A stretch of DNA of 64,000 bases from Monomorium pharaonis (lineage: Eukaryota > Arthropoda > Insecta > Hymenoptera > Formicidae), in NCBI RefSeq assembly GCF_013373865.1, contig NC_050471.1, positions 6,423,307 through 6,487,306 on the forward strand, read 5' to 3'. Numbering within the stretch: position 1 is the stretch's first letter; each line of letters starts with the position of its first letter. A model generated the notes under the pieces. It made no database searches. It was not told the origin of the DNA and saw only the letters and a program-made list of their open reading frames with translations. The position numbers and the translations under genes were made by a program. Below are positions 52,671 to 63,744 of this stretch, piece by piece.

Positions 52671-54843
52671 AATTAAAAAACTTTAGAGATATTAAAGTTA
52701 TTAGCAATTGGAAGTGAAAAGCTTTTCACAAACTTAAACTCTTTGAGAAAACATTTTGAAATAGATATTTCTGTTAACGTACCAATTCTGTATCTCTTTT
52801 TATATAAAATAATTTAAGAAATATTATTAACATTAGAATAATTTTAACCTTTTATAATTCTGATTCTTAAACTTTAATTTATTTTTAATTATCTTATATA
52901 TCGATATATATTTGCATTTTTACAAATGAGTAAATGATTGACACGAAGCACACGCTTTCTTTCTCATAATCCTTTTCAAAAAATAAAAGTCCTCAAAATG
53001 TCTTTGAAAAGACTGAAAAATTAGTTCTAGTCTGTTACCATCGAAAAGTCGTTCAATTTAATCTTCCGGTCGTAGAGGCGGCGCGAGAGTGCGAGTTGCC
53101 AACCAGAAGAAGATTTCTGAATCCCCTGTGAGCAACCGGCTACCAACGATCGTGACCTATCGATTTGCCCTATATCAAAGCTTGCGATTGGAGCACGTAT
53201 CGGAATTGCACGGGAATTGCGCCTCGTTGTCGATAAGCGTGGAAGTCGCACGCCTTCTCGATGATTTAGTCGAGGCTCCGCTCGAGTCCTCCTTCGAAGA
53301 CTTGAATCGACTATCGATGCCACTTTTACTCCCAGATATCCAACTGCTTTCTAACACTTTGAAATTTTACTTTGAAAAAGCCTTGTCGTGTTTTAACTTG
53401 TGGAAATCTGTTATCCACAAGGAAAAACAAAAGAGGAGATCCTTTTGGTACCAGTGATAGTCAATACTTGAAGTGCATTTTATACATTTTTATGTCTGAA
53501 CATTGTATCTTCAAATAACACATTTTACCGCAATTACTTCGATGAATATGAAGTATGTATATTCTTTTTTTATTGAAATGTTGGAATTGCAAATGAGTAT
53601 ATACTAATTATATTATATTTAATAAGTTTTTAGATACATTTGCATATAAAAATATTATTTCTTGTAATTAAAATAACTTTTAAAATACTTTTACATTATT
53701 TTTAACATTTAAGCACAAGAAATAAAAATTCTAATTGATTAAATATATTAAATCTTTTATTAGCATACTTAACAGATTCGTTCAATTTATTATAAAAATA
53801 AAGGTAAGATATATGTATATAGGATTCAAACTTCATGACTATGCTGTTCTACACAGGATCGCACTTTTGTCGGAGCTTTTGGTCAGAAGTCTCACATGCA
53901 ATTCGGCGGCGGGCACCGCCAAAGACTCGCCGCGGCTATTAAAACACTGGTGATCGAGAAAGTTTGCGAATTTATCGCTTCATTCTTGTTCAGGAATATT
54001 TATGACCGGTAGACCGGTCGCGAAAGTTTCCTTCGGTTCGTTTTCGCGCGAAACTCGCGCGTTAACACCAAAGCTCTCGTCCAGCTTTGTGACCGTCGTG
54101 ATCGCATACGTGTCCTCCTCCCATGTAACAACCCAGCTTTGTAGAAACAGCCGACGCGACACAGAGCCGACTGTTGTTTTTAGACGCACGCGAACGAATT
54201 GCACACTGGGTGTAAATCGGCGCCGAGGACATAGCCAGGACCGCGAGCTAGAACTTGGCGGAAAATGGTGAGCTCGTTGAATCCGTTCGTGAGAACTTGC
54301 AATGGTGCGTTTAAACTTTAAACGACACCGCCTTATCTCATGCGTTTTACAAGTCGCATTATAGCAGAAGTTTGCGTCGATCGAGTGGGCTCAGTGTCAT
54401 GACGCCGACTTATATAACGGACGTGACTGTTACTTCCGGTTTGTGAAATGCATCTCGTTTATATACGAGGTGTTGCAAAGTCAATGCACTAGCTTTATTG
54501 AGTCTGTGATCGATGTGAAATCAATCTTTTCTCAAGACATATATTTCGGACTTCTTTTTAAAATGATTTTATTAATTGACTAAATGAATACAAAGTATCG
54601 CGTTTGAAGTGATCTTCTAAAATGTAGTTTTTATTAAATTGAGGATTATATAAAGAAGTCTCTTTGAGAAATTTAATTTTAAGAGATAATAAAAACTTGT
54701 CTTTCAGATAATTTTAGATGAATATATATTTTCTTATATTGTATATAATTTTTTAAATTTACCTTGAAACTTAACACGATTGTTTAAACATTCTTTAACT
54801 AGATATTAAAATTTTGAATAAAAATCTTGATTAAAAATTTGCC

Positions 54844-54957
54844 TTTGTTTTTAAATTATATATTAAATACCTAAAGTTTATATGATACAGCATATTAGAA
54901 TATTTGTTTTTAAATTATATATTAAATACATAAAGTTTGTACAGCATATTAGAATAT
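54844..54957 (+). repeat. Imperfect tandem duplication, units 59 and 55 bp
   Basis: Both units start TTTGTTTTTAAATTATATAT and end CAGCATATTAGAATAT. The second unit lacks a few bases (TATATGATACAG against TGTACAG). It lies inside the candidate TIR element. Confidence 0.85.
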
Positions 54958-54981
54958 TTTACATTTTAATTAAAATGTAAA
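54958..54981. repeat. 24-bp perfect palindrome
   Basis: The half-site TTTACATTTTAA is followed directly by its exact reverse complement, with no spacer. It adjoins the tandem duplication in the middle of the candidate TIR element. Confidence 0.85.
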
Positions 54982-55128
54982 GTTATTTTAATTAAATTCC
55001 AAGAAATTATTTTTTTTTTCTTTATTACGCGAATACGAAATTATTTAAAAGACCAATATGGACTAGCATAAGTCGCGCTTAGGGATCTCTCATTACATTT
55101 AGGAAGAAAAGCGGAACACCCCGTATAT

Positions 55129-57051
55129 GACCTCTACTTTACATAGCCGGTCCCGTGCGGGAGGGCTATCGTTCGAATGGCCGGAGGGCGAGTTTCATAT
55201 TCAATGAAATCTCGAGGTACAAGAAATTTGTAATCCGCATCCATTACCGGCCGTCACTTCGAGATGGCATTTAATTTTCCCACTCTCAAGGTCGGCCGAA
55301 ATTTCGACCCGGATCAATGTAAATCTTTTTGATGCATGTACATCCGATTTAAACAGACGATCCGCTTATTTCCTTAATCTCGATGTAGATCACATCCATG
55401 TAGCTCGTATAAATCGCACATGGTGGTTGGCGTAAACCAATTTAATAACAGTAATAGGTACAAGAGAAATACTTCGAGCTTTTATGTATCAATCTAAAAT
55501 CAAGATGAGTCGAATTATACTTATTTATTAATATTTTATATAATACGAAAATATTATTTTCTAATAATATCTTCTAAAATCTAAGGAAACTTCGTAAATT
55601 TAAATCGTGATTTAGCGAAAATTGACGGGGTTTTTTATGACGCCTCTCAGACGTACGTGCCAAGATTGCTGAGAAATGCAATTTATAGGAAATGATTACT
55701 GTCGCGGGCGCGCTCGTCTGATCGGTGTCTTTCATCTTTTATTTGCGTTTAACTAGCGTGAATGCGAGACGTTACGATCGACGATAAATTGCCATTAATA
55801 GTCTCGCTGCAGTGACATTGCGCGGATATCGCACATCCATCGAGATGAAAAGATTCGTTTGCTGCTGACATATGTATTTTTACCACGATTCTCCTATCCA
55901 TTCTTTACAAATAATGTGATAATTAAAATAATATTGTAAAATGTTTATCTACTATATTTATATCATCGTAAGTTTTTTTTATAGGTCTCGATGGACTTAT
56001 AAAGTTCGTTAATTTTACGATTTAATATTAAAGAAATCTAAGAAAGAAGGTTTTGAAAGTAAAAATTTCAAACTATTCTATTTGATCTTATCTATCCATC
56101 TTTGTCTTAATAAAATTAAAAATATAGAAACAAAAGAGAAGAAGAGGTATATACTCTTTGTATCTTTTTTCTCCGCTTTATATATTTTCAAACTTTATAT
56201 GTTATTTATAAAATTAAAATCTATAGTGACAGTTTATTACTTTTACTTATTTATCACATAGATATATAGTGATCTCCTCGAAGCAATTGCTCAAAAAATA
56301 TCTGGTACAAAAATATTTTTTTCTCTTTAAAAAAACTTTTGAAATGGATAAACTAATAATAATATAAATAAAAAACTTTTCTTTTTATATTTTACTAGCT
56401 AGAAAACAAAGATATAATAAATAAAATAACCAGTCTTACCAATCTTTTTATTGGATATATTTGCTATTTTTTTTACTTACGACTTTTTTTGCATTTTTAA
56501 TAGCATATACTAAATCGCATTTCTACCTCGACTATTTTGTTAGCTATTGTGCAAATTTTCAATGGATCAACGTTCGTATGACTGGCGTAATGATGCTATA
56601 AAAGATAATGTCCGTCACAATGCCCATTATTTTAACACTTGCGTGATAGCGGTATAATAATTTTGCATCAATGCAAATTTCAATACAAGGATATTTTATG
56701 TAAAAATCGAAGAACATTTGATTTAATGCAATTTGATTTAATGGAGCAAGTTTATACAAGACAAAATTTATGATACAATCTTTCTATACAAAATGAATTC
56801 TTTATATAAATTATTTCTTTGTTTTATATTTTTTCATTTTTTATTTCTTACATTGTTAATATTATATATAGTATACATCAATAAATATTTATATAACAAT
56901 TAAATTTTGAATTAAAGTATGATTATCACTTTCAACTTATTTATACGAAAGATATCTTAATAGTTATTATATTTACATTATAAAATATTTTAAAATTTGG
57001 ATTTAACACAAAAATTATAAATCACTCTTCTTTCCTAGACTTAAAAAAAAA
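55129..57051. other. No gene recognised (55129-57051)
   Basis: GC-balanced at 55130-55440 and 55620-55870, AT-rich elsewhere. The part nearest 57051 would be the 3' UTR of the luciferase-like gene. A 66-codon minus frame at 56559-56759 does not match the C-terminal part of a second family copy. Confidence 0.55.
56840..56845 (-). terminator. Possible poly(A) signal of the luciferase-like gene
   Basis: The hexamer AATAAA occurs on the minus strand about 207 bases after the stop codon. It is the first exact AATAAA I see in the 3' direction, but the region is so AT-rich that chance occurrence is likely. Confidence 0.25.
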
Positions 57052-59414
57052 TTAATATTTGTATGACTCTTTCTTAATATAGCCAACTAGCGATCGATCA
57101 ATTTTTCCATTAGGGAGATATGGCATTTCTTTCGTAAAGCACAGATCTCCGTGCTTAAACACGTCGGTCACATTTCTTTGTACATATTTTATTAGTTCGT
57201 CTTTTGTCACCTAAACATAACATAAACTTTTCACAAATAATCTTATTTGTCTCTATGTAAAAAAAAAATAATTAGCTTCAAACCTGATATTCGTATTTTA
57301 GCCTAATATAAGCCATCGGAATTTCGCCATATTCTCTATGTGGTACGGATTTTACAACGACTTCCAACACAGCCGGATGATTTTGTAACACATTCTCGAT
57401 TATTGTAGGTGGAATACAATATAGTTTGTATTTAATAAGGTTCTTTATTTTATCGATGATGAAGATTTCGCCAGTTTTTTTATAGAAGCCATAATCTTCG
57501 GTGCAGTGCCATGTAGAAGTAACTGAAAACATGTAATGTTATTTTATTTGTTATTAACATTTTTTATGACTTTTTCTAAACCAGCGTGCAATACACATTA
57601 AGAGTTATCATATACTGACTAGCAGCTGATGACAGCGTTATGTTTTTGTTTTTATTTTTTTTTCTTTGAATACAATTTGGCAATTTGCACGTCTTAGTAT
57701 TGCACCACTTGCACGTGAGTTTGAACCAGATTTCGCCTAGTGTATCTGAACTCAGATTGGCCTTCGTTCTTTCTTCATTAAGAATCATTAAATTAACATT
57801 TTTAGCCACGTGACCGCTCGATCCGATCGATTTACTGTTTCGTTGATAAGCAGCAATTATGCCTACTTTTGATAAGCCTGCAAAACTCAATGATTATCAA
57901 TTTCAAACAGACAATTCCTATTATTATAAATAATAAGTAAAATAAAAATTGTACATACTATATACTTGAACGATAGAAGCGTTAGTAAAGTGCTTGATGA
58001 GTTGTTCGTAGATAACGTGATTGATGGCTGAATCGCCGAATATTAGTTGCTTCAAAGAAGAGACATCATACATACGGATGTCAGTTTTAAACAATTGGCT
58101 GCACATTGCGCTTTGAAGAAACACCCATTTCACCTGAAGTGCATACATAAATATCTTATAGTTTGTTCATTTTGAAAATAAAATTTGATTGTTTTTAGAT
58201 ATTACCTTGTACTTCTCTATTGCATTGTACATATTTTCATCGTAGAATTTCGAGCACTTGATCACTGTGACATACGAAACTATGCTACGAATGGTCAAGA
58301 GTAGATGATAAGTCCAACTTAAAGGCCCATACCATAGACCAATGCCATCAGGAGACATTTCGGGTACCTCCTGATTTGATGGAAACACGAAAGAGAAGTA
58401 ACGAATATACGTTTTACCTGGATAACTTGTTGCTGTGGTGCAAAACATATTCACCACGATATCTATTGGATTCATATCCTTGCAGTAAAATTCATTAATT
58501 TTGTCTTGTTCAAAATTACCACTTAATATAGATTCGAGAGAAATTTCTTCGTGACCTTCAACCTTGCCGAAAGTTACGATTTTTGGAACAGCTATTGTAT
58601 CACAAGTAAGATTTAAGCGATTTATAGCTCGCATGAGTATTAGGTAATCGTTTCTATCAACAAAGATTACTTCTGGTTTATATTCCACTAAAAAATACAT
58701 TACTCGTACGTCGTCTAAAAATATTCATTATTGAGTAAATTAAAGATATGCTTATATGTATGAATGTGAAAATAAATAATGCTAAATTTTAGAGAAAGAT
58801 TAATGTACCTTCGAAGTATTTTGGATCCCACGGATTGATAATAGCACCGACATATAAACCCGCTAGAAGCGGTATGTAGCTAAGCATTTGCTGAGATGTA
58901 CTTATTGATATCGTGATATTTTTCCCGAGTATTTGCCTTTTTAACCATAATGCACACTTCACGCTGTTCTCTAGCATCTGTTGGTATGTAGTTTTTTCAT
59001 CTGTCTCTGCATCTATCTATAAGATAGCGATCACATTATTAAACATATTAAAGATATTAATACATTATACGTCTTATTAAATGAGATATTCTTTTATTTT
59101 CTTTTACTTTTATGTTCTTTCATTATTCATTGTGTATAATGCTTACAGCGTGTGTTGTACGTAGTGATATAAATTTATTATTAAAATAAGCTTTATTATT
59201 ACCTGACCGATGAAATTCGGCCTGAATTTAAATGCGCTCAAAATCATGTTCCCAATATTTATATCATGAATTAGTTCTTCTTCTCCACTGAGTATATTAT
59301 TGTTTTTCAAAAACTAAAGATACATGAATTTTAGTAATAAAATTTATATATTTATTAATGTAATGGATTAGGTACCTCGTTATGTATGTATGTATCTGTT
59401 ACCTTACACGCCAT
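57052..59414 (-). CDS. Luciferase / 4-coumarate-CoA ligase-like acyl-adenylating protein (ANL superfamily), 8 exons, motifs degenerate
   Basis: Family members activate a carboxylic acid with ATP and pass it to CoA, often in peroxisomes. I assembled exons on the minus strand: 59403-59414, 59203-59313, 58809-59016, 58206-58714, 57959-58133, 57674-57877, 57284-57522, 57052-57210 (TAA). Every intron is GT-AG and phases 0,0,1,0,1,1,0 agree; the product is about 538 residues, normal for the family. Recognisable parts: N-terminal domain with IDAETDEKTTYQQ (42-54), LAGLYVGAIINPWDP (about 91-105) and KPEVIFVD (122-129); a C-terminal domain with FIIDKIKNLIKYK (427-439) and LPNGKIDR (518-525), whose Lys522 is the conserved adenylation lysine. 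Altered: P-loop MFCTTATSYPGK (200-211) for YSSGTTGLPKG, YSLSK (338-342) for YGxTE, TED (414-416) for TGD, YKL for YKG. The C-terminus is ...SYKY, with no SKL-type peroxisomal signal. An arthropod initiator-like TCAGT lies 33 bases upstream of the ATG. Gene and family are secure; activity is doubtful. Confidence 0.92.
57523..57673 (-). other. Ambiguous intron between exons 6 and 7 of the luciferase-like gene
   Basis: The acceptor (TTTTCAG, 57523-57529) is good, but the donor side is weak. The GT at 57673 (ATT|GTATTC) and the GT at 57619 (CTA|GTCAGT) both leave one base of a codon and so keep frame. The first gives FKLTCKWCNTKTCKLPN then FTSTWHC; the second adds 18 residues rich in Lys and Asn. 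Neither resembles the usual family loop with a GYY-N-P-x-A-T core. I used the shorter form. Confidence 0.5.
59376..59414 (-). other. First exon of the luciferase-like gene: alternative splice donors
   Basis: The start ATGGCG lies at 59414. Two in-frame phase-0 donors follow. AAG|GTAACA at 59403/59402 gives an N-terminus MACK; GAG|GTACCT at 59376/59375 adds nine residues (VTDTYIHNE). Both join in frame to the second exon, which begins TTT TTG AAA AAC after a CTTTAG acceptor at 59314. I prefer the first donor because its sequence is closer to consensus and family members have short N-termini before the 'NNIL.G' segment. The ATG has G at +4 and a weak upstream context. Confidence 0.55.
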
Positions 59415-61322
59415 ATCGTTATTAAATTGCTTAAATTAATAATAATACTGAGAGAACTGTTATTGAAATCACAGCACTGTTCAAGCGCTTCTTGTATCGC
59501 AACGACTACAAGTTTTACCTTGTACCGATATTTATTTATGTGTCTGTGCAAAATGACGTTACGGCTAAAAGTTAAACGAATTTGTTTTGCTAGAGATCTC
59601 CTTAATCAAGCTGCTTCTAGTTAGTGGATAACGTTTTTACTTTTGTTTTGTATTTTATTTATTTATTCTGCGTCTTTAGTCTGCCAATTTTCTACGCTCT
59701 GCAAATTTTACTCATCCCAGTAATTCAATACAGCTTAGTAACTTGACACTTGGCACTTTATTTTGACATTATTATAATAAAATATTTTTTATTTTTTAAT
59801 TTATTAATCAAATATTATAGAGTGTTAAGTAATATACAATTATTTATAAACGTAAAAATGCATGATTTTATTGCGAAATTACTGACTCATTATCGATAAT
59901 TATAATTATGATTTTTTGCCAATATCCATTGACATTCTGTTCCGCGGAAATCATCAAGGACTCGCTTAGGATCTGTATGGAATTATATTTTATTTAGAAC
60001 ATTTTATCGATAAAAAAAACGTAATTGTAAAATTATTTTTGATATTACGTGGATATACATATAATTACAAATATAATGTGATATAATAGGCTTTCTTCTT
60101 TAATAATAATAACTTTTACAGTTTTTAATTCGATGAATATATTATTTTAACACAATAGAGTTTATTTCAAATAATTTTTATAGAGAAAATTTATGTCGTC
60201 AACGACAATTCATTTTCATGCATATGAGACGCAGAGTAATATTTTGAAATGATAAAATACTATTTTTGGCCAAGCCTTATATTCGAGTTTTGCTATGAAT
60301 TACTGATAAAAACTAAGCTTAAGATGTATATTTGCTTAATAAACAGAATATATGTTTTTAAATAATGGTAATCAAATAATATACGTGTGTCCTAATATCA
60401 AGATTAAAGATTAATTTGATTTTAAAGAAAAAATTTAGATTTTCTAAAAAAAATAAAAATTGGATAAGAGTTAGTAATTAAAAGAGATAGAGAAAGAAGT
60501 TATATGAGAATCTATTTCTTGTCTGTACTGTTAACACGAATAGCGCAATAAAAAATCAAATATATTAAAGACAGAACACCAGAAGACATTAGTTATTAGA
60601 AAATCATCTAAGAAGTTTCTAAAATAATCTAATCTAAAAATTCTATGATAGCAGTTGCATTGTAATACTGCACAAATTCTATTTCAACCGAATGACAAAT
60701 CGTGCGTCGAAATCGGAATGAATTACATCCGCTTTCGCATGCATCTGATATTCCATAGCCCGGAACAGCGATGATCGGATTCTTCTCGTTTTTCTACGTT
60801 CAATACGTTTAAAATGCGTCAAATTGTCTTGAGAAGATTTTTAACCTAGCACTAAACATATATTATTATTTTTATTCACAATTCAGTTGAATGAACAAAA
60901 ACATTTTTCATAGGAATGAATCTTTTCTTCTTTTTTCCTTTCCTTCTCTCTCACTTTTTTTCTCCCTCTCTCTCTTTCTCTCTCACTTCTTTTGAAGAGA
61001 TCCTATTTCAGGTACATCGGAATTGTATTGTCGAAGGTTGGATGCAAAACTCAAGAAAATGCAACGATTCCGAGAAAAGAGATTTTAGAATTAGTTTTGC
61101 TTCGACAGAACGTGACTAAATAATATTCTAGTAGATAGAAAGAAAGGAGTGAGTCAACAATGGAAAAAATATTTATCTAATGATTTTATGAAAATGAGAT
61201 GGAAGAAAGTTTCTTCTCAAATTTTATTTCTTGTATTTCATAATGTTCATTAATTTTATCTCTTTTTCTTTATTTTCGTAATTTTTATTATCGACAATTT
61301 CAATATATATTATATTTATTGT
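59415..61322. other. Upstream region of the luciferase-like gene
   Basis: AT-rich, with no second gene. An initiator-like TCAGT on the minus strand lies at 59447-59451, with no TATA box at the right distance. A TC-rich tract is at 60930-60990. Confidence 0.55.
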
Positions 61323-62129
61323 TTACTAGCTATGCCCTGCCACGCGTTGCTGTGGCTCTCTATTCTTATGCTACGTTTTTGTCAAATTTTCTTTGCTTTC
61401 GTTGTTTAACTTTCAAGAGCCTTGCTTTACTGTCGCTTTTTTAATTTTATTTTTGAATAAGAATTTATCTATCTTTAATAAATCTAATATTCATTTATTC
61501 ACGTACTTCTAACTTTTTTTTCTAAAAGCTGCCATGGATTTAGAAATTCATTCAAAAGACTGTTTTAAATAAGTTCCTTTTTTTCAATAAAATAACAGCC
61601 ATCTTTATTTTTTTTATTACCTTAATTTAAACACAATAGAAACATTCTTCGCCTCTTCCGGTCTCTCCTCGTTTTTCTCCGTCTCTCTCGGTCTCTCTCG
61701 GTCTCATCCCGTCTCTCCCGGTCTCTACCCGTCTCTCCCCGTCTTTCCTCGTCTCTCCCGGTCTCTCCCCGTCTCTCCCGGTCTCTCCCCGTCTCTCCCG
61801 GTCTCTTCTCGTCTCTCCCGGTCTCTTCTCGTTTTTCTCCGTCTCTCCCGGTCTCTCCCCGTTTCTCCCCGTTTCTCCCCGTCTCTCCCCGTCTCTCCCG
61901 GTCTTTCCCCGTCTCAATGTGTCAACATTTCAATAATATTAATGAAAAACGATTTTTTACACTTAAATTATGGCCATCATTTTTGAAACACCGGTACATC
62001 CAAAATCAAACCCCATAAGAACACTTCCGTTTTCGAATGCAACGTTGTGTCAAAATTTTAAAGCAATCGGTGAAAAACTTACGGAGATCTTAGATGAGGA
62101 ACAAACATTTACATTTTTATATATATAGA
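61323..62129 (+). mobile_element. Interspersed element copy B with internal minisatellite
   Basis: This second copy has the same orientation as the one at 27371-28145. It starts TTACTAGCTATGCCCTGCCA and ends ...CATTTTTATATATATAG at 62129. The two differ by scattered substitutions, a 7-base insertion near 61490 (ATTTATTC) and the number and order of minisatellite units. Its TA tail is short, whereas copy A has about 18 TA units. It lies about 1.9 kb upstream of the luciferase-like gene's start on that gene's opposite strand. Confidence 0.82.
61653..61915 (+). repeat. 10-bp minisatellite, copy B
   Basis: About 26 units of the same 10-base family as in copy A, with additional TCGTTTTTCTCC and GTTTCTCCCC variants. 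The array is longer and ordered differently from copy A, which shows independent expansion or contraction after the copies separated. An open frame on the minus strand here is a repeat artefact. Confidence 0.9.
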
Positions 62130-63744
62130 TTTATTACGTATGTATACGCGCGCTTGTTCAAGAATCTCAATATTGCTTTACTTTATCTTGTTTAAATTAC
62201 ACGATATTGCATGATATAGATAGTATAGACGATATATCGTGATCTCGCGGATCGTTTAGATCCAAATCACAATAAAGCGTGTCTTGAACGCCACGGGGTT
62301 AGCTGCTTCGTTGCGCGATCGATCGATGTAAGTAGCGCGATTTAACCGGCCCGCTGGGGGTTCCGCAATGGAATTTTCCAAAATTCGAGAGAGCGGCCGA
62401 ATGCCCGATGGGAATTGCAAATTCCCCGACAACCACTTCGGTTCCGTTACGAGCGGGCGTTTCCGCTCACCTCCGTTCTGTATAAGTTTTGCTTCGTATG
62501 TGTGTGCCACCCTTTTATGTATATGCTACTGATATACACGTGGCTCAGTACGAGAGGCGGAATAAAGCCACACACAGAAGATATCTCACAGAACGCTGCA
62601 GTTGCAAGTTGCAACGCATGCTATCTTGCATGGTCTAGAATAGCGTTTGCTTTATGTTTGAAGTTACATACTGGATTACTATGTGTATGATATTGATCTA
62701 AAATTGTCTTGTAACAGTCAGATAAAGAAATATCGATTGCAAAATGTTCTAGATAACAAAACTTATAGAGAGAAATATCTTAGAAGTTATCAGTCATCTT
62801 TTTCTTATAAAAAAAAAAAAAAACTAGCAATGTTAGTTGCGAATAATGTTTAATAAATTACGTAATTATTATTTATTATTTACGGTTAATCACTCACTCA
62901 GTCACTCAGTCACTCAGTCACTCGCTCACTCACTCATCTCATCTCATCTGACACTTAACAAATTATTTAATTACATTAATTAAACGATGCAACTTACAAT
63001 ATTTATTTTTACAAATTGAATTTGATTTAATGTATACATTTTATCATGATACATTTCTTCTTTTATTAATTGTAATATATTACTAAAAACGCTTACTAAA
63101 ATCTGTGGATATAACTATATCGAATGTAACTCGAAGAAGAAATCATGCTAATATTAGCGTAAACCTTCTAAAGCACCCTTTTATTTCTCGGAAATTAATA
63201 TTAAAATTACGCTGTATTAATATAAAAATATGATCCATACTAGATAATCTAAAAGCCACTTCGATAATTAAAAAGAAATAAAAAATTAAAATCTACATGT
63301 ACTTTATGCATTCATGGCTCTTTTTTATATAAAATGTACTGCAAATGAATCTAATCTAATCTTTACATTTTGCGTCTTGTGGAACAGCATAGATATTTGT
63401 ATGAGCAACAGAAAATGTTTTACGTCAAAAAGAAACGCTTTTAGGAATCGTCATATACATTAACTTGTAAAATTTACGTGATTCATATTAAAGAAAAAAA
63501 AAAGAGAATATAGTTGTGACACCTTTCAGGGTCCAGCTTCTCAGACGTTTATTTTTGATAATCTTGCGAAAACATGAATTACAAAATATGAAAGTGTTAT
63601 AAAAATTGCATTTTCTAATTTGCATTTACAACATTTTATTTTTAGCTTTTATTTAAGAAATATTATCCAAAAACAAAGTAGTATGCTAGTATTGGTGATC
63701 ATTTTCTATATGTTTTGTCATTTTTCTCAAACGCAGACATTCGG
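62130..63744. other. No gene recognised (62130-63744)
   Basis: GC-balanced at 62240-62620, then AT-rich with a poly-A run near 62810-62823 and the CACTCAGT repeat. Confidence 0.55.
62891..62949 (+). repeat. (CACTCAGT)n / (CATCT)n tandem repeat
   Basis: Three to four units of an 8-base CACTCAGT repeat merging into CACTCACT and then CATCTCATCTCATCTG. Confidence 0.9.

Larger units (their letters stand above)
38712..54460. other. No complete gene recognised (38712-54460)
   Basis: Apart from the weak exon at 39267-39584 and the possible regulatory blocks listed, this has AT-rich DNA and CpG-richer islands at 40130-40380, 41360-41700, 42480-42930, 43080-43560, 43970-44580, 45120-45470, 46140-46700, 47200-47740, 47960-48500, 50330-50680, 51570-51800, 53040-53450 and 53860-54440. 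Long frames inside the islands overlap on both strands and are not called. Confidence 0.5.
54461..55128. mobile_element. Candidate non-autonomous TIR element (MITE-like), about 668 bp
   Basis: The left end ATATACGAGGTGTT (54461-54474) and the right end AACACCCCGTATAT (55115-55128) are inverted repeats with one mismatch in 14. The outer ATAT may be the target-site duplication, or TA if the element starts one step further in. The inside is AT-rich and non-coding, with a tandem duplication (54844-54957) and a 24-bp palindrome (54958-54981). No transposase frame. Short TIRs in AT-rich DNA can arise by chance, but the GC-containing core (CGRGGTGTT) makes that less likely. Confidence 0.45.

Noticed and set aside
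56559..56759. Possible second copy of the luciferase-like gene just downstream
   Set aside because: None of the family motifs (PNGKIDR, LIKYK, NHPAV) occur in this frame; the AT-rich hydrophobic peptide is most likely chance.
61627..61917. 96-codon minus-strand frame rich in Gly-Glu-Arg-Arg/Asp units
   Set aside because: It is simply the 10-bp minisatellite read in one frame (three units make ten codons); the copy at 27691-27902 does not keep the frame.
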